A stretch of DNA of 64,000 bases from Sarcomyxa edulis (lineage: Eukaryota; Basidiomycota; Agaricomycetes; Agaricales; Mycenaceae): the NCBI GenBank assembly GCA_009761415.1, contig QUOL01000024.1, positions 248,001-312,000 on the forward strand, read 5' to 3'. The notes under the pieces were generated by a model, which saw nothing but the letters and a program-made list of their open reading frames with translations, did not search any database and was not told where the DNA came from. Position 1 is the stretch's first letter; every line of letters begins with the position of its first letter. This document shows positions 32,680-46,235 of the stretch, one piece after another. The position numbers were made by a program, and so were the translations under genes.

Positions 32680-35600
32680 ATGGCGAACGATGGACGACTG
32701 AAAAGAGTGGTAGGCAGGCTTCAGAACCTACCCTCTATCTCTTTACCGACGGATTATCCCCGACCAACCGGAACGAACAAACTAGTCGAAGCTGTCCATG
32801 TAGCTCAACTATCCGAACAGACGTCTCTCAGTCTTCTCAAACTGGTACTTTACACTGATGATGAAGATGTAGAAGAAGACGAGACAGACGCCCAAGTGAA
32901 CCGACCTTCTGCCTTTCATCTACTTCTTGCTGCATTCACCACTCTATTGCATCGCTACACTGGGGACACAGATATCGTTATCGGGTCGTCATCTGCATCA
33001 GCTCGTGATCCTCTTGTTTTGCGTCTATCAGTTGATCCCACGGATCCATACTGGGCAGTCGTCCGTCGAGTGCAGCAGATCGAAAAGGAAGCAGAGGCCG
33101 ACATTGTTCCATTCGAGGCGTTGATTCGTGCCCTATCGTTGGAGGCACCTCTCTTCCGTGTCCGGTTCTTTGATGAGACAGATGAGCCCACCGAAAACTT
33201 TATCCGGTCCACATCTCTAACGTCCGATCTCACTGTATTTGTGACCCATCCACCTTCATCTACCCGTGCATCTATCGCACCCCGACTCTCCCTCCGAATT
33301 GTCTACAACTCCCTCCTCTTCACGTCTTCGCGCATATCTCTCATTGTCGACCAACTGTCTGCTTTGCTTCGCAAAGTCGCGTCTAACCCACTGGCGCCCG
33401 TAGGTTCTGTCCCCTTACTGACCCCGTCCCAGCGCACCATCCTCCCTGATCCCACCGGTGATCTCAATTGGTGCGATTGGAAAGGCGCCATCACCGACGT
33501 GTTCTCAAAGAATGCACGAGAATGGCCTGATCGTCCCTGCGTGATACAGAGTCTTCCTGCAACGTCGGACAAGAAGACGTTCTCGTACGGTGCCATCCGT
33601 CGTGCTTCGAACGTCCTCGCTCACCATCTGTTGAAGAGTGGTGTTCAGAGAGAAGAAGTGGTTATGGTCTACGCGCATCGGAGCGTTGATCTCGTCGTGG
33701 CTGTCATGGCTATCCTCAAAGCAGGGGCGACATTTTCGGTCATAGGTCAGTCGATTGCCGTTTAATTAAGTCGGCAACTAAACTGACATCCGCTATAGAT
33801 CCCGCGTATCCTCCTTCGCGACAGATGGTTTACCTGCGCGTAGCCCAACCTCGTGGCTTGATTGTTCTGAAAGGCGCAGGGATCATCAGCCCCTCCGTCC
33901 GTGACTTCCTCACAGACGAACTCAAGATCCGCGTCGAAGTGCCTGCACTGGAAGTCTTCGTCAACGGCGACATTGTTGGTGGATCGAGTTCTGATGACGT
34001 CGACGTTTTGAAATCTCACGCAGATCTGGGAGATACGGACCCGAACGTCGTTTTGGGACCAGACAGCATAGGGACGCTCTCGTTCACCAGTGGAAGCACT
34101 GGCATCCCTAAAGGCGTCCGAGGAAGGCATTTCAGTCTGACACATTTCTTCCCTTGGATGGGGGAGAGATTTGGGCTGGATGAAAGATCAAAGTTCACCA
34201 TGTTGAGTGGGATTGCTCATGATCCCATACAGCGCGACAGTGAGTTTGTTGTCGAGTTTGAGTACATTGGTGATGATCCTGATGTCTTGACCCAGTGTTC
34301 ACACCCTTATTCTTCGGTGCCGAGCTACACGTTCCTACCGCAGAAGATATCGGAACACCGGGACGACTGGCGGAATGGATGGCAGATAGTTCCGTGACGA
34401 TCACGCATTTGACGCCAGCCATGGGCCAGCTCCTCTCTGCTCAAGCGACGCGTCAAATCCCGTCCCTCCTCAATGCGTTCTTCGTCGGAGATGTTCTCAC
34501 CAAACGCGACTGTCTCCGCCTCCAAGCCCTGGCCACGAACGTCCGCATCATCAACATGTACGGCACGACGGAGACACAGCGAGCCGTGTCGTACTTCGCC
34601 ATTCCTCCCGTCTCCATCGACCCCACCTTCCTAGCCACTCAGAAGGATCTGATGCCCGCGGGAGAAGGTATGATCGACGTGCAACTGCTAGTCGTGAACC
34701 GCAACGATCGCAACATTCCATGTGCCGTCGGCGAAGTAGGAGAAATCTACGTGCGTTCCGGAGGGTTGGCCGAAGGATACTTGGATCAGGACGCCACCGC
34801 CGAGAAATTCGTCAACAACTGGTTCTCTGCTGGTGCTCCACCTCGTAAAGATACCATCCTTCATCCGCTGCATGAGCTTGCCGGGCCAGAATCGAGGTAT
34901 TGGAAGGGTATCCGGGACCGTATGTATCGATCTGGTGACCTTGGTCGATATCTCCCGGATGGGATCGTGGAATGTACGGGCCGTGCGGATGATCAAGTGA
35001 AGATTCGTGGATTCAGAATCGAGCTGGGAGAAATCGACACGCATCTGAGTCAACATCCTTTGGTGCGGGAGAATGTTACTCTTGTGCGGAGGGACAAGGA
35101 TGAGGAGAAAATCTTGGTCAGTTATTTCGTGCCGTTGGATGGTCCGGGTCTTGCGGGGTATGCAAGTGATATACCCGAGGACGATAAAAACGTGACGACG
35201 GGTATGAGGAAGTATAGACGGCTTATTAAGGATATCAGAGAGTACCTCAAGAAGAAACTCCCGAGCTATAGCGTTCCTTCACGTATGTCATTCTATCACT
35301 CTTCAGTCCTGAGTGGCTCCACTAAATCTCGTCTCTGTTGTAGTTTTCGTCCCCCTCAATCGCATGCCACTTAACCCTAATGGCAAAATCGACAAACCAG
35401 CTCTACCTTTCCCAGACACGGCACACGCCGCTTCTGCTCCCCTTGGGCCCCCATCAGGCAATGCAAACTCTAACTCCACTCTAGAGACGATGCGCTCGAT
35501 ATGGTCATCTATCCTTCCAAACGCTCCCTCACCTATTCCCACCGACGAGAGTTTCTTCGATCTTGGAGGCCATTCAATCCTCGCTACGCGTCTCATCTTC

Positions 35601-37217
35601 GAGATTCGTAAAGTTTTCGTCATCAACGCGCCCTTGGGGTTGGTTTTCGACAAACCAACACTAGGTGGATTGGTTGCTGCAGTCGATGCCATTCGCAATG
35701 CTGATCTAGGACTCGCGTACAAGGAGCCGAATGGTAATGCCAATGAATCATTCAGCGTCCCAGGACAAGATGAATCCTCCACGGTGGCAGTTGTCGAGTA
35801 CGGAAAGGACTACGAAAGTCTCCTCCCTCGACTCCAGAAGTCATACCCACGTCTTTCGGCAGACTTTGCTGTTCGACCGCTGACAGTTTTCTTGACTGGT
35901 GCAACTGGCTTTTTGGGTGCATTTGTCCTCCATAACCTTTTGGCAGGGCAACAAAACAGAGTGGGGAAAGTCGTCTGTTTGGTGCGTGCGCCCGATACTG
36001 GCAAGGGTTTGGAACGCCTCAGAGAGGGATCTACCGACCGACAGGTCTGGGATGAGAAGTGGGTTCAAGACGGGCGACTTGAGGTCGTCGTGGGGGATCT
36101 TGGCCAGGAGCTCTTCGGACTTGGCAAAGAGACCTGGGACAGACTTACAGTCGAAGCTGATGTTATCTTGCATAACGGTGCTTTGGTACGTTGTAGTCTC
36201 GTGGAAGGAAATACGTATTGACGTTTTGCTCTCAGGTCCATTGGGTATACCCTTACGACAAGCTTCGCTCTGCGAACGTCATGGCCACTGTCACTGCTAT
36301 TGAATTCGCCAGTGCAGTCAAGCAAAAGCTTGTTGTTTTCGTTTCGTCTACCTCGGCGATTGACACAGAGCACTATGTGCAACTATCTGATTCTCTTGCG
36401 CAGAGTAGCTCTGAGTACAAGGGTGTACCCGAAATTGATAATCTTGAAGGCGCTCGGTACTCACTAAAGACTGGTTATGGCCAGACGAAGTGGGTGTCTG
36501 AAAAACTTCTCATGGAAGCTGGCCGCAGAGGCCTGTGGGGACATATTATACGGCCTGGATATGTTGTCGGTGATTCACAGACAGCAGGTACGTTTTTGAG
36601 AGAAATATTACAGTAAACAAGCCTAACTTTGCCTCCGTTATATAGTGACAAACACAGATGACTTCATCTGGCGTATGGTCAAAGGTTGTGTCCAACTCGG
36701 TCTGGTTCCTGATATCAACAACACGGTCAACATGGTCCCCGTGGACCATGTCGCACTTTGCACTAGTTTAGCGGCAGTGTACCCGCTACTCTACGCTCCC
36801 ATGTCTGTCCTGCATATCACAGCTCGGCCACTCCCAACATTCAACAACATGCTCTCGTCTTTGGTCCAGTATGGTTTCCCAACAACACAATGCGAATACG
36901 TCGTCTGGAGAAGAAAGCTCGAACAGCACGTCATGGAGGTTCAGGATAACGCTCTCTTCCCTCTGCTCCATTTCGTCCTGGACGATCTACCAACCAGCAC
37001 AAAGGCACCAGACCTCGACGATACTAATACCCGTGCACTTCTTCGGTCACATACCCCCAACCTGAACATGACCGTGTCTGACACGTTGATGGGCAAGTAT
37101 CTTGCCTGGCTCGTAGGCGCTGGCTTTTTACCTTCGCCGTCGTTATCTAACCCTCAGAAGGCTCTGCCCTCTCTTGGTGGAGGTGTCATCAAAGCCGCGG
37201 GCCGTAGTGGGTTGTAG
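32680..37217 (+). CDS. LYS2: L-2-aminoadipate reductase (large subunit)
   Basis: Exons 32680-33745, 33799-34239, 34296-35282, 35344-36185, 36236-36587 and 36646-37217 give 1,419 residues, the usual length. An N-terminal condensation-like part precedes an adenylation domain with [31 protein letters not shown] and [14 protein letters not shown] carrier domain follows (LGGHS, Ser receives phosphopantetheine). The C-terminal reductase domain has [15 protein letters not shown] and YGQTKWVSE (the catalytic Tyr/Lys pair). It activates 2-aminoadipate with ATP and reduces it with NADPH to the semialdehyde in fungal lysine synthesis, in the cytosol, after activation by the LYS5-type transferase. No break or missing motif was seen. 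Confidence 0.95.
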
Positions 37218-37631
37218 TAATGTATCTCATTCTCTTACTAAACAAAATAAAAGTCAAACGCTATGTACACTCTAGCAAGTTACCTGCATATCTGAGATAT
37301 ATCTAGTACCAAAATATGTATAATTGATTGATTCGTCCGATCTTGTAGGCTTCCCGTTCCGATGCAATCCGGAAAGGAATCATCTTGTCCTCAACATGAG
37401 GCAAATCCACACCGTGAATCGCAATTTGTCTCAGTCGCGAGTCGCGATCGGCCGAGCAGGTCACGTGGTAATTATTTTTGCGAGCCGATCATTTTTGGGA
37501 CCTCGCATCTCCCTTGGAGTCCTCTCACCACTTCGACAGTTTCCATCCTAGTTCTGAGCCCTTATTCATCCTGGTTGTCACTCAGTATCTACTTCTCAGT
37601 CATCCTCACCAATCAGACATAATTCAATAAC

Positions 37632-40233
37632 ATGGGCGTTGCCGACCCAACCAATGTCAAGGTCTACACTGTCAACGGTCCAGCTGCCGGCTCTTCATCG
37701 TCCTTGCCAGATTGGCTGACCAGAAAACGTGCCTCGGCCAAGGGGAAAGGAAAAAGAGCCCAACGAGAACAAATCGAGGGTACTATCGAACTAATCCAAG
37801 GATTCGAATTCCCCGAAGCGAGTAACCGCATCAAAACCACTCGAGATGGACACCATGCCATCGCTACTGGAACTTACAAGCCACAAATGAGGGTTTGGGA
37901 TTTGGACCAACTATCTCTAAAATTCGAACGACATTCAGATGCGGAAAATGTCGATTTCATTGTACGTGAGTCCACGCTCTAAATCTCCTGTTTGCTTTTT
38001 CTTGACTATCTTGGCATGGGTATATGATTCTTTCTATTACTAGCTTCTATCAGATGACTGGACAAAATCCATACATCTCCAGAACGACCGAACAATCGAG
38101 CTGCATACTCAAGGAGGTTTTCACTACCGGACACGGATACCTCGATTCGGTCGATCACTTGCATACCATTTCCCATCCTGCGACGCCTACTTCTCTGCAG
38201 CAGGCAATGAGATATACCGACTTAACCTCGATCAGGGACGTTTTATGAATCCACTGGTGTTGCAATCAGACGACGGGGAAATCCCAGGTGTTAACACCAT
38301 CGATATCAATCCAGCTCATCAACTCTTAGCCTTCGGTGTTGAAGGGAACGGGACAGTACAATTCTGGGATCCCCGGTCACGATCTAGTGTGGGCATCCTG
38401 AGATTGCCCAGAAGTAGACTCATGCCAACAACGGGTTCAGATGAAGCGTTGAGCGTAACAGCAATCTCCTCACGAGCAGATGGACTTTCGTACGCTATCG
38501 GAACATCCACAGGGCACACACTACTATACGATATCCGAGCAGCACGACCATTTGCGATGAAAGATCAAGGGTACGGGTTGCCTGTAAAGAACGTCTGCTG
38601 GATAGAAGGCGGAAGCCGAATGGCTGGGGACGGAATGATACTCAGTGCTGATAAGAAAGTCATCAAGATATGGGATCGAGACTCTGTAAGTCAAAACCCA
38701 CATCCACACTCTTGATAGCGACTCATTCATGCCACTCTTTGCAGCCTGCAACGAATTTCGCATCTATCACACCTGCTGCAGATATAAACCACGTCCATCA
38801 CGTCCCTGGCAGTGGACTTCTTATGCTCGCAAACGAAGGTATTCAGATGAACACCTATTATATACCACAACTAGGACCTGCCCCACGGTGGGCCAGCTTC
38901 CTCGAAAATATTACCGAGGAAATGGAGGACCAGAGCGTTCGGTCTGTTTACGAGGATTACAAATTCGTGCAGCGCAGCGAATTGGCTACGTCAGTCTTTC
39001 TTCCGTGTCTGTTCATCTATTCCCGTTTATTCATAATCCTTTCTGTAGGCTTGGACTGGACCATCTGGTCGGTACACCCGCACTGAAACCCTATATGCAC
39101 GGCTACTTTGTTTCTCTCAAGCTTTACGATGCTGCACGTGTCATTACGAATCCGTTTGCGTATGCAGAGCACAGGGAGAAATTGGTACGTGACAAGATGG
39201 AGAAGATGGCGGAGACGAGGATTCGGGCGAAGAAGGAGGTTGGCGTGAAGGTCAACAAGGCGCTTGCTGAGAAGATCCTCAGAGATGAGGAGAAGGAGAA
39301 GAAGAGAGAGGAGAAGAGGCGGCTTAGGAAGGCGCAGAAGGATGCAGAGAGGGATGGAGTGGAGATGGATGTCGATGATGAAGGAGATATGGAAGAGGTG
39401 GAGGAAGATGAAGCAAACGTCCCTGGAACGGAGAAACCAAGCCTTCTCAATGATCCTCGTTTCACGAGACTGTTCGAGGATCCTGCTTTCGCTGTGGATG
39501 AGGATAGTAGAGAGTACGCTTTGATGAACCCGTCGGCGGCTGCTCACAAGAGAAATGGAGCTGGAGAAAGAAAGACGAAGACGGCTGTGGAAGAGGAAGA
39601 AGAAGAGAGTGATAAAGCCTCAAGTGATGGTCTTGATGATAGTGACGAGAGCGATAGTGATAGTGATGGAAGCGATAGCAGTGATGCTGGCGGTCAGTTT
39701 TCATATTTATCTATAAATTTTCCCATAGCACTAACGAACACAATCCACCAGAACTCAACAAATTCGATCCTCGTGCTCGGCCAGGACAGAAGAATGAGCG
39801 TGCTCAAGAGGCTTATACGCGGAACCGGGAACGCAATCGTGTTGCGAATATCAACCTCGTTCCTATGCGTGCCCAGACTGGAGCGAACGGCGTTCGACTT
39901 GCAGACAAAAACGCGACTTTTGGACAGAGACGGATGTCTAGTGGAAGCAGACCTGCTGATACCCGCAGATCCTCCGTACACGCTGCTGACGGAGGCATGG
40001 AGGTGTCTTGGGTGCCGTCTGGGACAAGAAAGGTGGACGAGGAAGATATGCTTGTCTCTGGCGGTGGAAGTAATGGAAAGCCAAAGAGAAAGGGTGTGGA
40101 GACCTTCGGTGCTGGGATGGAGAAGGGAGGTGAGAATATCGTGGAGATGAGTGAGAGTGACAAGAAAGGACGGACTCAACGGAGAAAAGGCGTGAGGAGT
40201 GGCAGTAAAAATGTTTTCCTGAACCGTCATTGA
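37632..40233 (+). CDS. ENP2: Ribosome biogenesis protein ENP2/NOL10
   Basis: Exons 37632-37961, 38044-38685, 38745-38989, 39049-39692 and 39752-40233 give 780 residues. WD-type repeats fill the first half (for example GTYKPQMRVWDLDQLSLKFERH and VQFWDPRSR). The conserved NUC153-type segment is LLNDPRFTRLFEDPAFAVDE. Charged stretches EKEKKREEKRRLRK and a Glu/Asp/Ser run follow, then a basic C terminus. The protein is nucleolar and works in assembly of the small ribosomal subunit precursor. N-terminal YTVNGPAAG...PDWL is typical of the family. Confidence 0.93.
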
Positions 40234-40537
40234 TTTATTCTCACTTGTATACGGCATATCTAATCAATTATTTACTCTGGATCCTTGTATACTGTGAGCG
40301 GAAGGTACTATAAGAAGTCCCAAAGGAAATTGAAAGGAAGTCGAAGTCCGTTATAATTCGATCCTGGTGGGCACGTGGCAAATAATAATATTTTTCGGCA
40401 TCGGCATCGGCATCGCGCGGCATTTTTGACTCTCAAACTTGCATTTCATTTTTCTACATTCTCCAGAATGCACTTACCTTGACCGCTCATCTATAAACCT
40501 TTCTTCGATATTTAGCACGAGAATCCATCTGGGTACG

Positions 40538-42003
40538 ATGATCAGGAACCCTCCTGCCATCGTTGCGGGTCCCAATGGAGAAGAGGCCGAAATTCCAATA
40601 TCCCCAGGCCTGCGTGCCGCACTCAAGGACATTGCATTCGGTAGCGTGAGTAACTTGTTTCAGAGTCATGTCAAGTACAATGAACATTTTGACGTCTCAT
40701 AGATTGCAGGAATGGTATCAGAGATATTTGAGTACCCGTTCGACCTTGCAAAAGTCAGGCTGCAGTCTCAGCTCCTCTCACCTTCGATCTCTGCCCCACG
40801 ATTCAAGGGCCCAATAGACTGTCTTTTTCAGACATGGAGAGACGAAGGATTCAGAGGTCTCTACCGCGTGAGTCGTGAACCCTATAGCATATCATGGTTG
40901 ATCTAACTCGGACGCGCAGGGTCTTCCAGCACCCATCTTAGGATCAATGGCGGAAACTGCTTCTCTATTTCTGACTTACACGGCTTTCCAAAATCTCATA
41001 CACTCATACACCCACCCGTCCAGCTCTCGAACGAGCTCTCCAGACCTGTCCATTCCACAATTGGCCTTAGCGGCAGCAGGAGCTGGATTTGTCACCAGCT
41101 TTATACTGTCCGTCTTCATTATCTCAATTGTATCCCATGTTCTCATCTTCATTGACGTTCAGCACCCCAATCGAACTGGTCAAATGCAAAATGCAAGTCC
41201 AAATGATGCATCTCGGTTCGCCCACACCCGCCCATATCCCACCCATTCACGTCATCCCCCCATTGGCCGTCCCACTACCTCCTCAAATGCGTAGACTCGA
41301 AATCCCATATACATCCACTCTCAATTTCACTTCAAACATAAATCCTAGAACGCCACTCCGAATCTTATCCCCACTCAAACTCGCCGCATCTACCTCTGCT
41401 GCAGCGTCATCATCCCATTCATCAACTCTTGCCCCACGTCGATTGAATCCACCAGGTCCTCTGAAAATCGTAACATCAACTATACGCGATCATGGCTTCC
41501 GCGGACTTTGGGTCGGGCATACTGGAACGCTACTCAGAGAAACAGGTGGGACCGCAGCTTGGTTCGCCGTCAAAGAATGGGTTGCTGGAGGTTTGAAGGA
41601 CCGACGATTACGAGGTACCGAATCGGTAGAATTCGATCCTACTTCAAATTCTCGTAAGCGTGCCCATATAGGAGAGGCCACCGACGACCTACTACCCTGG
41701 GAATCAGCCGTCTCCGGCGCAATTTCCGGCGCTGCATGCGTGCTAGCTCTATATCCTGCTGATACCATCAAGAGTGCCATGCAGACACGGGAGGAAATGC
41801 GTCCTTCCTCTTCCTCTTCGGCGTCCCCGTCAAGTTTTTTCAACAATAAACCACCATCATTTTGGAAGACGTGTGTTCAGATGTACAAGATACATGGAAT
41901 ACGAGGGCTATATGCTGGGTGTGGGATGACAGTCGCTAGGGCTCTACCGAGCTCTGCTATTGTTTTTGTCACGTACGATGGGCTTAGTGCATGGGTCGGC
42001 TAG
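40538..42003 (+). CDS. Mitochondrial carrier, ornithine-carrier-like
   Basis: Exons 40538-40645, 40703-40867, 40920-41107 and 41163-42003 give 433 residues. Three carrier repeats are visible with PxD/E motifs: YPFDLAKVRLQSQ, TPIELVKCKMQ and YPADTIKSAMQT, plus RGLYRGLPAPILGS, RGLWVGHTGTLLRE and RGLYAGCGMTVARALPSS. The protein spans the inner mitochondrial membrane. RETGGTAAWFAVKE and the first repeat resemble the ornithine carrier of yeast (ORT1/ARG11), which links mitochondrial ornithine synthesis to cytosolic arginine synthesis. A long Ser/Pro-rich insert (about residues 190-260) separates repeat-2 helices and is unusual. Substrate is inferred. Confidence 0.88.
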
Positions 42004-42618
42004 GAGCCACTAGCAACAATTGGGCTGCTCGAAAATTGGGCCGACTGGGAACTACGAGATCACTACTCTAACCATGGGAGTTCGGGGAGGAATTCCAATC
42101 ATATATGCATAGGCATGTTTGATGGTGATCATGACGAGGATGTACGTCCAATAAACAATACCTAGATCTTACATTATACTACGTAGTGCACATTTATTAT
42201 AGATCTAGACATCGATAGGAATAATATCTACATCACAGCTCTCCCGAACACTTACACCTTGTGTCGACGCGTACTTATAATTAGCAGCTGGTTCTATTCA
42301 TGATCAATATAATGATCTGGATGCCATTGGACAACACACACAAGCATAGATATCTATGCGATCGTCCGGGTCCTACAAGGATCCACAATCGACAAAGATC
42401 GACGACCAACTCAGACTAATCCGAAGAAAATGAGATCCGTAACGAGCGTCTTTTATCAGCGATCACGAAAACAAGCTCGAGCCCAGCGCAAAGATAGGAA
42501 ACCGAATATATACATTATACACCTCGAACACTCCCGTAGTTCTTTTGGGTCCGGAGAGGCTAAACGTGTAAACATATGCGTATAGGTAGAGATATGTGCA
42601 CCTAGCCATACTCTGAGC
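42004..42618. other. Intergenic between convergent genes
   Basis: About 610 bp of 3' flanks of the carrier (+) and SURF4 (-) genes. It is AT-rich and I saw no gene or repeat. Confidence 0.5.
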
Positions 42619-43926
42619 TTAGTAGGTCTTCTTCTTCTCGTCAACGGACAATCCACCTAGAGGAATTTACAAGGTAAGTCGTGTACATATATGGAATGGA
42701 GGACATGGACATACCGGGACCCATATTTACGAGGAGAATAAGACCACCGACAATCGCTGGAGAGAGGGAGAAAATAATATCAAGAAACGAAATCTTACGA
42801 TACAATACGTGTATACGTACACAATGTCTGGAAGAAATCGTACCTAAGTTACAAATGGCATGTCAGTGACCTTCCAAATGAGGAAAAGCTTTACAAAAAG
42901 GATCAACGCACTTGAGGAAATCCCTCTGCGGGTGTGCAGAGTGGACACTCCACCAGTTGTTTGCGAATACATTGAATATGCTGAGAACGAGAACGAGGAA
43001 TCCAGCAGACCATTTTGCTTTGAATCCGACAGCGACCATGATACATGCTGCAAGCCCGAATATGGAGACGAATACACGGACAATAGACCATTCGCCTTGA
43101 ATGATGAAGCCGAGGAAGAGGAAGATGAGGAGAACACGACCGGCAAGGAGGAAGCTGATGGACGAAGACAGGTCAACCTTGACGGCCTGGGGAAAGTAGT
43201 CCGACTTACTATTTCTTGCGGTCTGTCTCGCTTATAGTGGGTATACCAGCGAATAATGGTCTCCTGCTGACCATAGAGTCACTGAACACCATGAACAATC
43301 CACCGATGACGCTCAGGTTGCGGAGGAAGAAATTTAGGTCGAAGATGAGACCGTATCCGAACCCTTGAATGATAACAACGCTCAGAAGACCTGCTACTGC
43401 ATATTCGGTGTGTCGTTTCAAGATGACGGCCGAAGATCCAGTAAGCATCGTCTAATCAAAGGCTCAACGCGTCGTTCGATATTGGATATTTGGGAGTGCA
43501 GACTCACCAACACATTAACGATGAGGAAAATATGTGAGATTCCCCATGGGAATTTTCTGTGTCTGAAACAAACGAAGGGCGCGTTGAACGATAGTCAATA
43601 TTGTCACCAAGCATTACAAGCTCCCACACTCACTGTTGCAAATACCAGATCTGATCACCCCACTGAGTTATAATCCTCAAAGCATCCTCCAAAAACGTAA
43701 CGACAATCAAGAAACGACCAATGGCCGGCAAATGGGGTTTCAAAGGTTGAGAGTATATTTCGACATTGTCTTCGACTGTCTTGCTGAGAGCACGTAGTTT
43801 TTCGAGTGGGTCGTCGGGGTTAGCAGCGCGATAGCCCGTTGAGGATGAGCGAGAGTTTGAGAGTCCATGGGGGTCTGAATTGTAAGAATTGGTAGCTGGG
43901 CGGGCGATGTTGATTCGAGAGGACAT
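42619..43926 (-). CDS. ERV29: SURF4/ERV29 cargo receptor
   Basis: Seven exons: 43926-43634, 43556-43508, 43451-43210, 43154-42912, 42843-42821, 42756-42715 and 42656-42619, 309 residues. Exon 5 is only 23 nt. Conserved blocks are FLIVVTFLEDALRI, FFLRNLSVIGGLFMVFSDS, FAGIPTISETDRKKYFLLAG, RVLLIFLFLGF, NNWW and a terminal KKTY, which reads as a dilysine (KKxx) retrieval signal. It is a multi-pass protein that loads soluble secretory cargo into COPII vesicles and cycles between ER and Golgi. The start is followed by a Ser-rich tail of about 50 residues before the first helix. Confidence 0.93.
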
Positions 43927-44269
43927 GGTGGAATGAGGAGCAAGTGAGTTTGGCGCGACGACGTGGCGACTTGCTACCGTGAGAAATGATTATATCCATC
44001 TTTTATTCGTGATTTTCAGACTTTCATCAGCTCTTCATCACATAGCAACTCCCTCGTCTTTCCGGTCGGGAACATAGCCACAAGAAGGACCGGAATCACA
44101 CCTTGAAACGTATCTTGGGCATGGCGCACACGCGGAATCAAAATTGGTGGACCATCATTCGGCGCCAAGTTACTGTGGACTACTTGTTCAGAAGCAATAC
44201 TTCTGGGCGCGGATGAATGCCATTTCACCTTGCTCTTGTACTCAAGGGCGTATATGATCTATGCTGCAC

Positions 44270-44960
44270 TACCCAGGTTCCGATTGTGACTCGTTCAGTC
44301 TGCGTCCGTGTCTTGGAGGCACGGAATACAATTGCACATTCGGAGTCAAGCCCTGGTAGACGGTATGGATGCTGAGTCCGGACGGGGGGCATGTTATCTT
44401 TACATATATGACACGTTAAACTCTACCCAATCTTGGTTCTGACTCTGACACGTCCGATCTCCGTCCATATCTTTGGAGCGCTTACACCGTACTGGCGATA
44501 CAAGATGGGTGGGCCGCTCATTCAGAGTCCACTTTCTGTAAGCGCGGACAGCTAGCCTGCTAGTTTTTTTACACCAGGATGACGTGTGACCCACAGAATT
44601 CTACATAGCACTACGTATGTTCCGACTCCTGACTCGTTCGGTCTATGTCCGTGTCTTGAAGGCCCAGAATCAGAATCGCCGTCGGAGTCAAGCCCTTATA
44701 GGCGGTATAGATGCTCGCAGACGGCCTGTTATCCTTGCATATATGACATGCCAAACTCTACACAATCTTGGTTCTGATCCTGACACGTTCGGTCTCCGTC
44801 CAGATCCTCGAGGCGCTTCCATCGTTCAAGATTGGTGGACCACTCACAGAGTCCGTCCTGTAGCGATTCCAGAGGACCAACATGACCCTCCAACCTCTAA
44901 ACGATACAACGTAGGCTCCGACTCTGACTCGTTCGGTCTATGCTATAATACCGCCCGCGA
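44270..44960. repeat. Degenerate tandem repeat, about 343-bp unit
   Basis: The block starting GACTCGTTCAGTCTGCGTCCG at 44288 recurs as GACTCGTTCGGTCTATGTCCG at 44631, and a third partial copy starts near 44926. Within each unit a half-unit (around 44423 and 44766) repeats the same theme (CTGACACGTYCG...CTCCGTCC). The frames through it are open for 60-117 codons, but this is a side effect of the repeat. Confidence 0.7.
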
Positions 44961-46235
44961 CAAAGGCTAACTATCAACTAGTAAGTGTTCGGCGACTGCT
45001 TTACATTGCCACCCGCGACATAGGCTATTCTATCGGCGGTATGAAGTTCCGTCCTGTTCTTAAACTGCCCAAACTACTGCGTAAATATGCCAAGTTCCTC
45101 TCATGTCAAAGCTACCCGTTGTCAGCTTGCTCGTAGGACCGTTATTCACACTATCCCTGAAGTTCTACGATCTTCGCCCAGAACAAACTCGGGTGTCAAT
45201 TCTGTCACCCTCCTCCGTGATCACAATCCCGAGCTACCTAGTCTTGCTCAACCAAAGAAATTCCAAATTCCTGCCTTCCGTTATACACGTCGTAGCAGAA
45301 GACACACTTCAAGCTGCATCCCAGCTTCTCTTTCGACAGGTGGTGGCACCGACAAGGCAAGACGCTTTGCCGATAGAGTCGTTCTCCTGTTCATGGCCTC
45401 GGAGATCCGCCCCGGGTGGCTTTCTTACTGGAGGAAACCCTCGGAAGGAGAGTTTATGCATGCGCACAACGTTGTACGCGAGCCTCCACGATCATATTTA
45501 CTGTCTTCCAGAACTGGGTTGTCTCTACACACGTGACGTGTGCGTATTTCGTGGTCGTTATGGCCAGGGTGCCGCACTTACTCAAGAGTCGAACCCGGTG
45601 AAGGATTGGTGGCTCGGGGACGTGTTATCCTGTGCTCCAATCCGATGTCGAAGTTGAATCAGTTGGCAGATATGCAAATGCTCAGCAACGCGACCTTATG
45701 CGAGAGAAGATCAAGGTTGTGCTGCGTGCTGCGGCTTTAAACGGCTGTAGGATAAGCTGTTCTGGGAGCCTTTGGGCATCCGATGATTCATCTAAAGAGG
45801 TTGACTCGCTTTTTTGAAGGGTGCTTCCAAGGGCGGCGAGGTTATGGGCTGCTTCGACGCAATTGTGACTACCATATAAGGTGGTAGAAGGGAGACACTG
45901 GAAAAACCTTGTAAGGGGTTTTCGGGCCAAGCACCAATGCCAGCGTATAAATCATTCTCCATTGGTGTTCCCCTCATGCTGTCCTTCACTTGGTACGTCA
46001 TCAATATCGTTGACTCCTGTGATTCTCCCATTGACAAGACTCATGCTAGTTTGAAGTCTTATCATACTCTGTCTGGGCAGTTTCCCTGGGTCTAGCCGAG
46101 TCATTTTATGCATATACCTTCTAATCAAACTTCTTGAAGATCGTGAATGGTTCCTAGGATTACAGACTTCCTAAGCGGACCGGGTTCAAGTCTTCTTAAG
46201 GCAGTATTGGTGCTATTTCGACTGCACGACCCCTC
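44961..46235. other. No gene recognised, partly repeat-derived
   Basis: Open frames of up to 184 codons occur near 45103-45657 (+), in two overlapping phases, without family likeness or conserved motifs. It may be decayed mobile sequence. Confidence 0.35.

Noticed and set aside
42860..43237. Acidic 125-codon plus-strand frame
   Set aside because: It is the antisense of SURF4 exons, whose minus-strand model is conserved and spliced correctly.
45103..45657. 184-codon plus-strand frame
   Set aside because: Overlaps another long frame in a second phase, no conserved motif, lies in a repeat-rich area.
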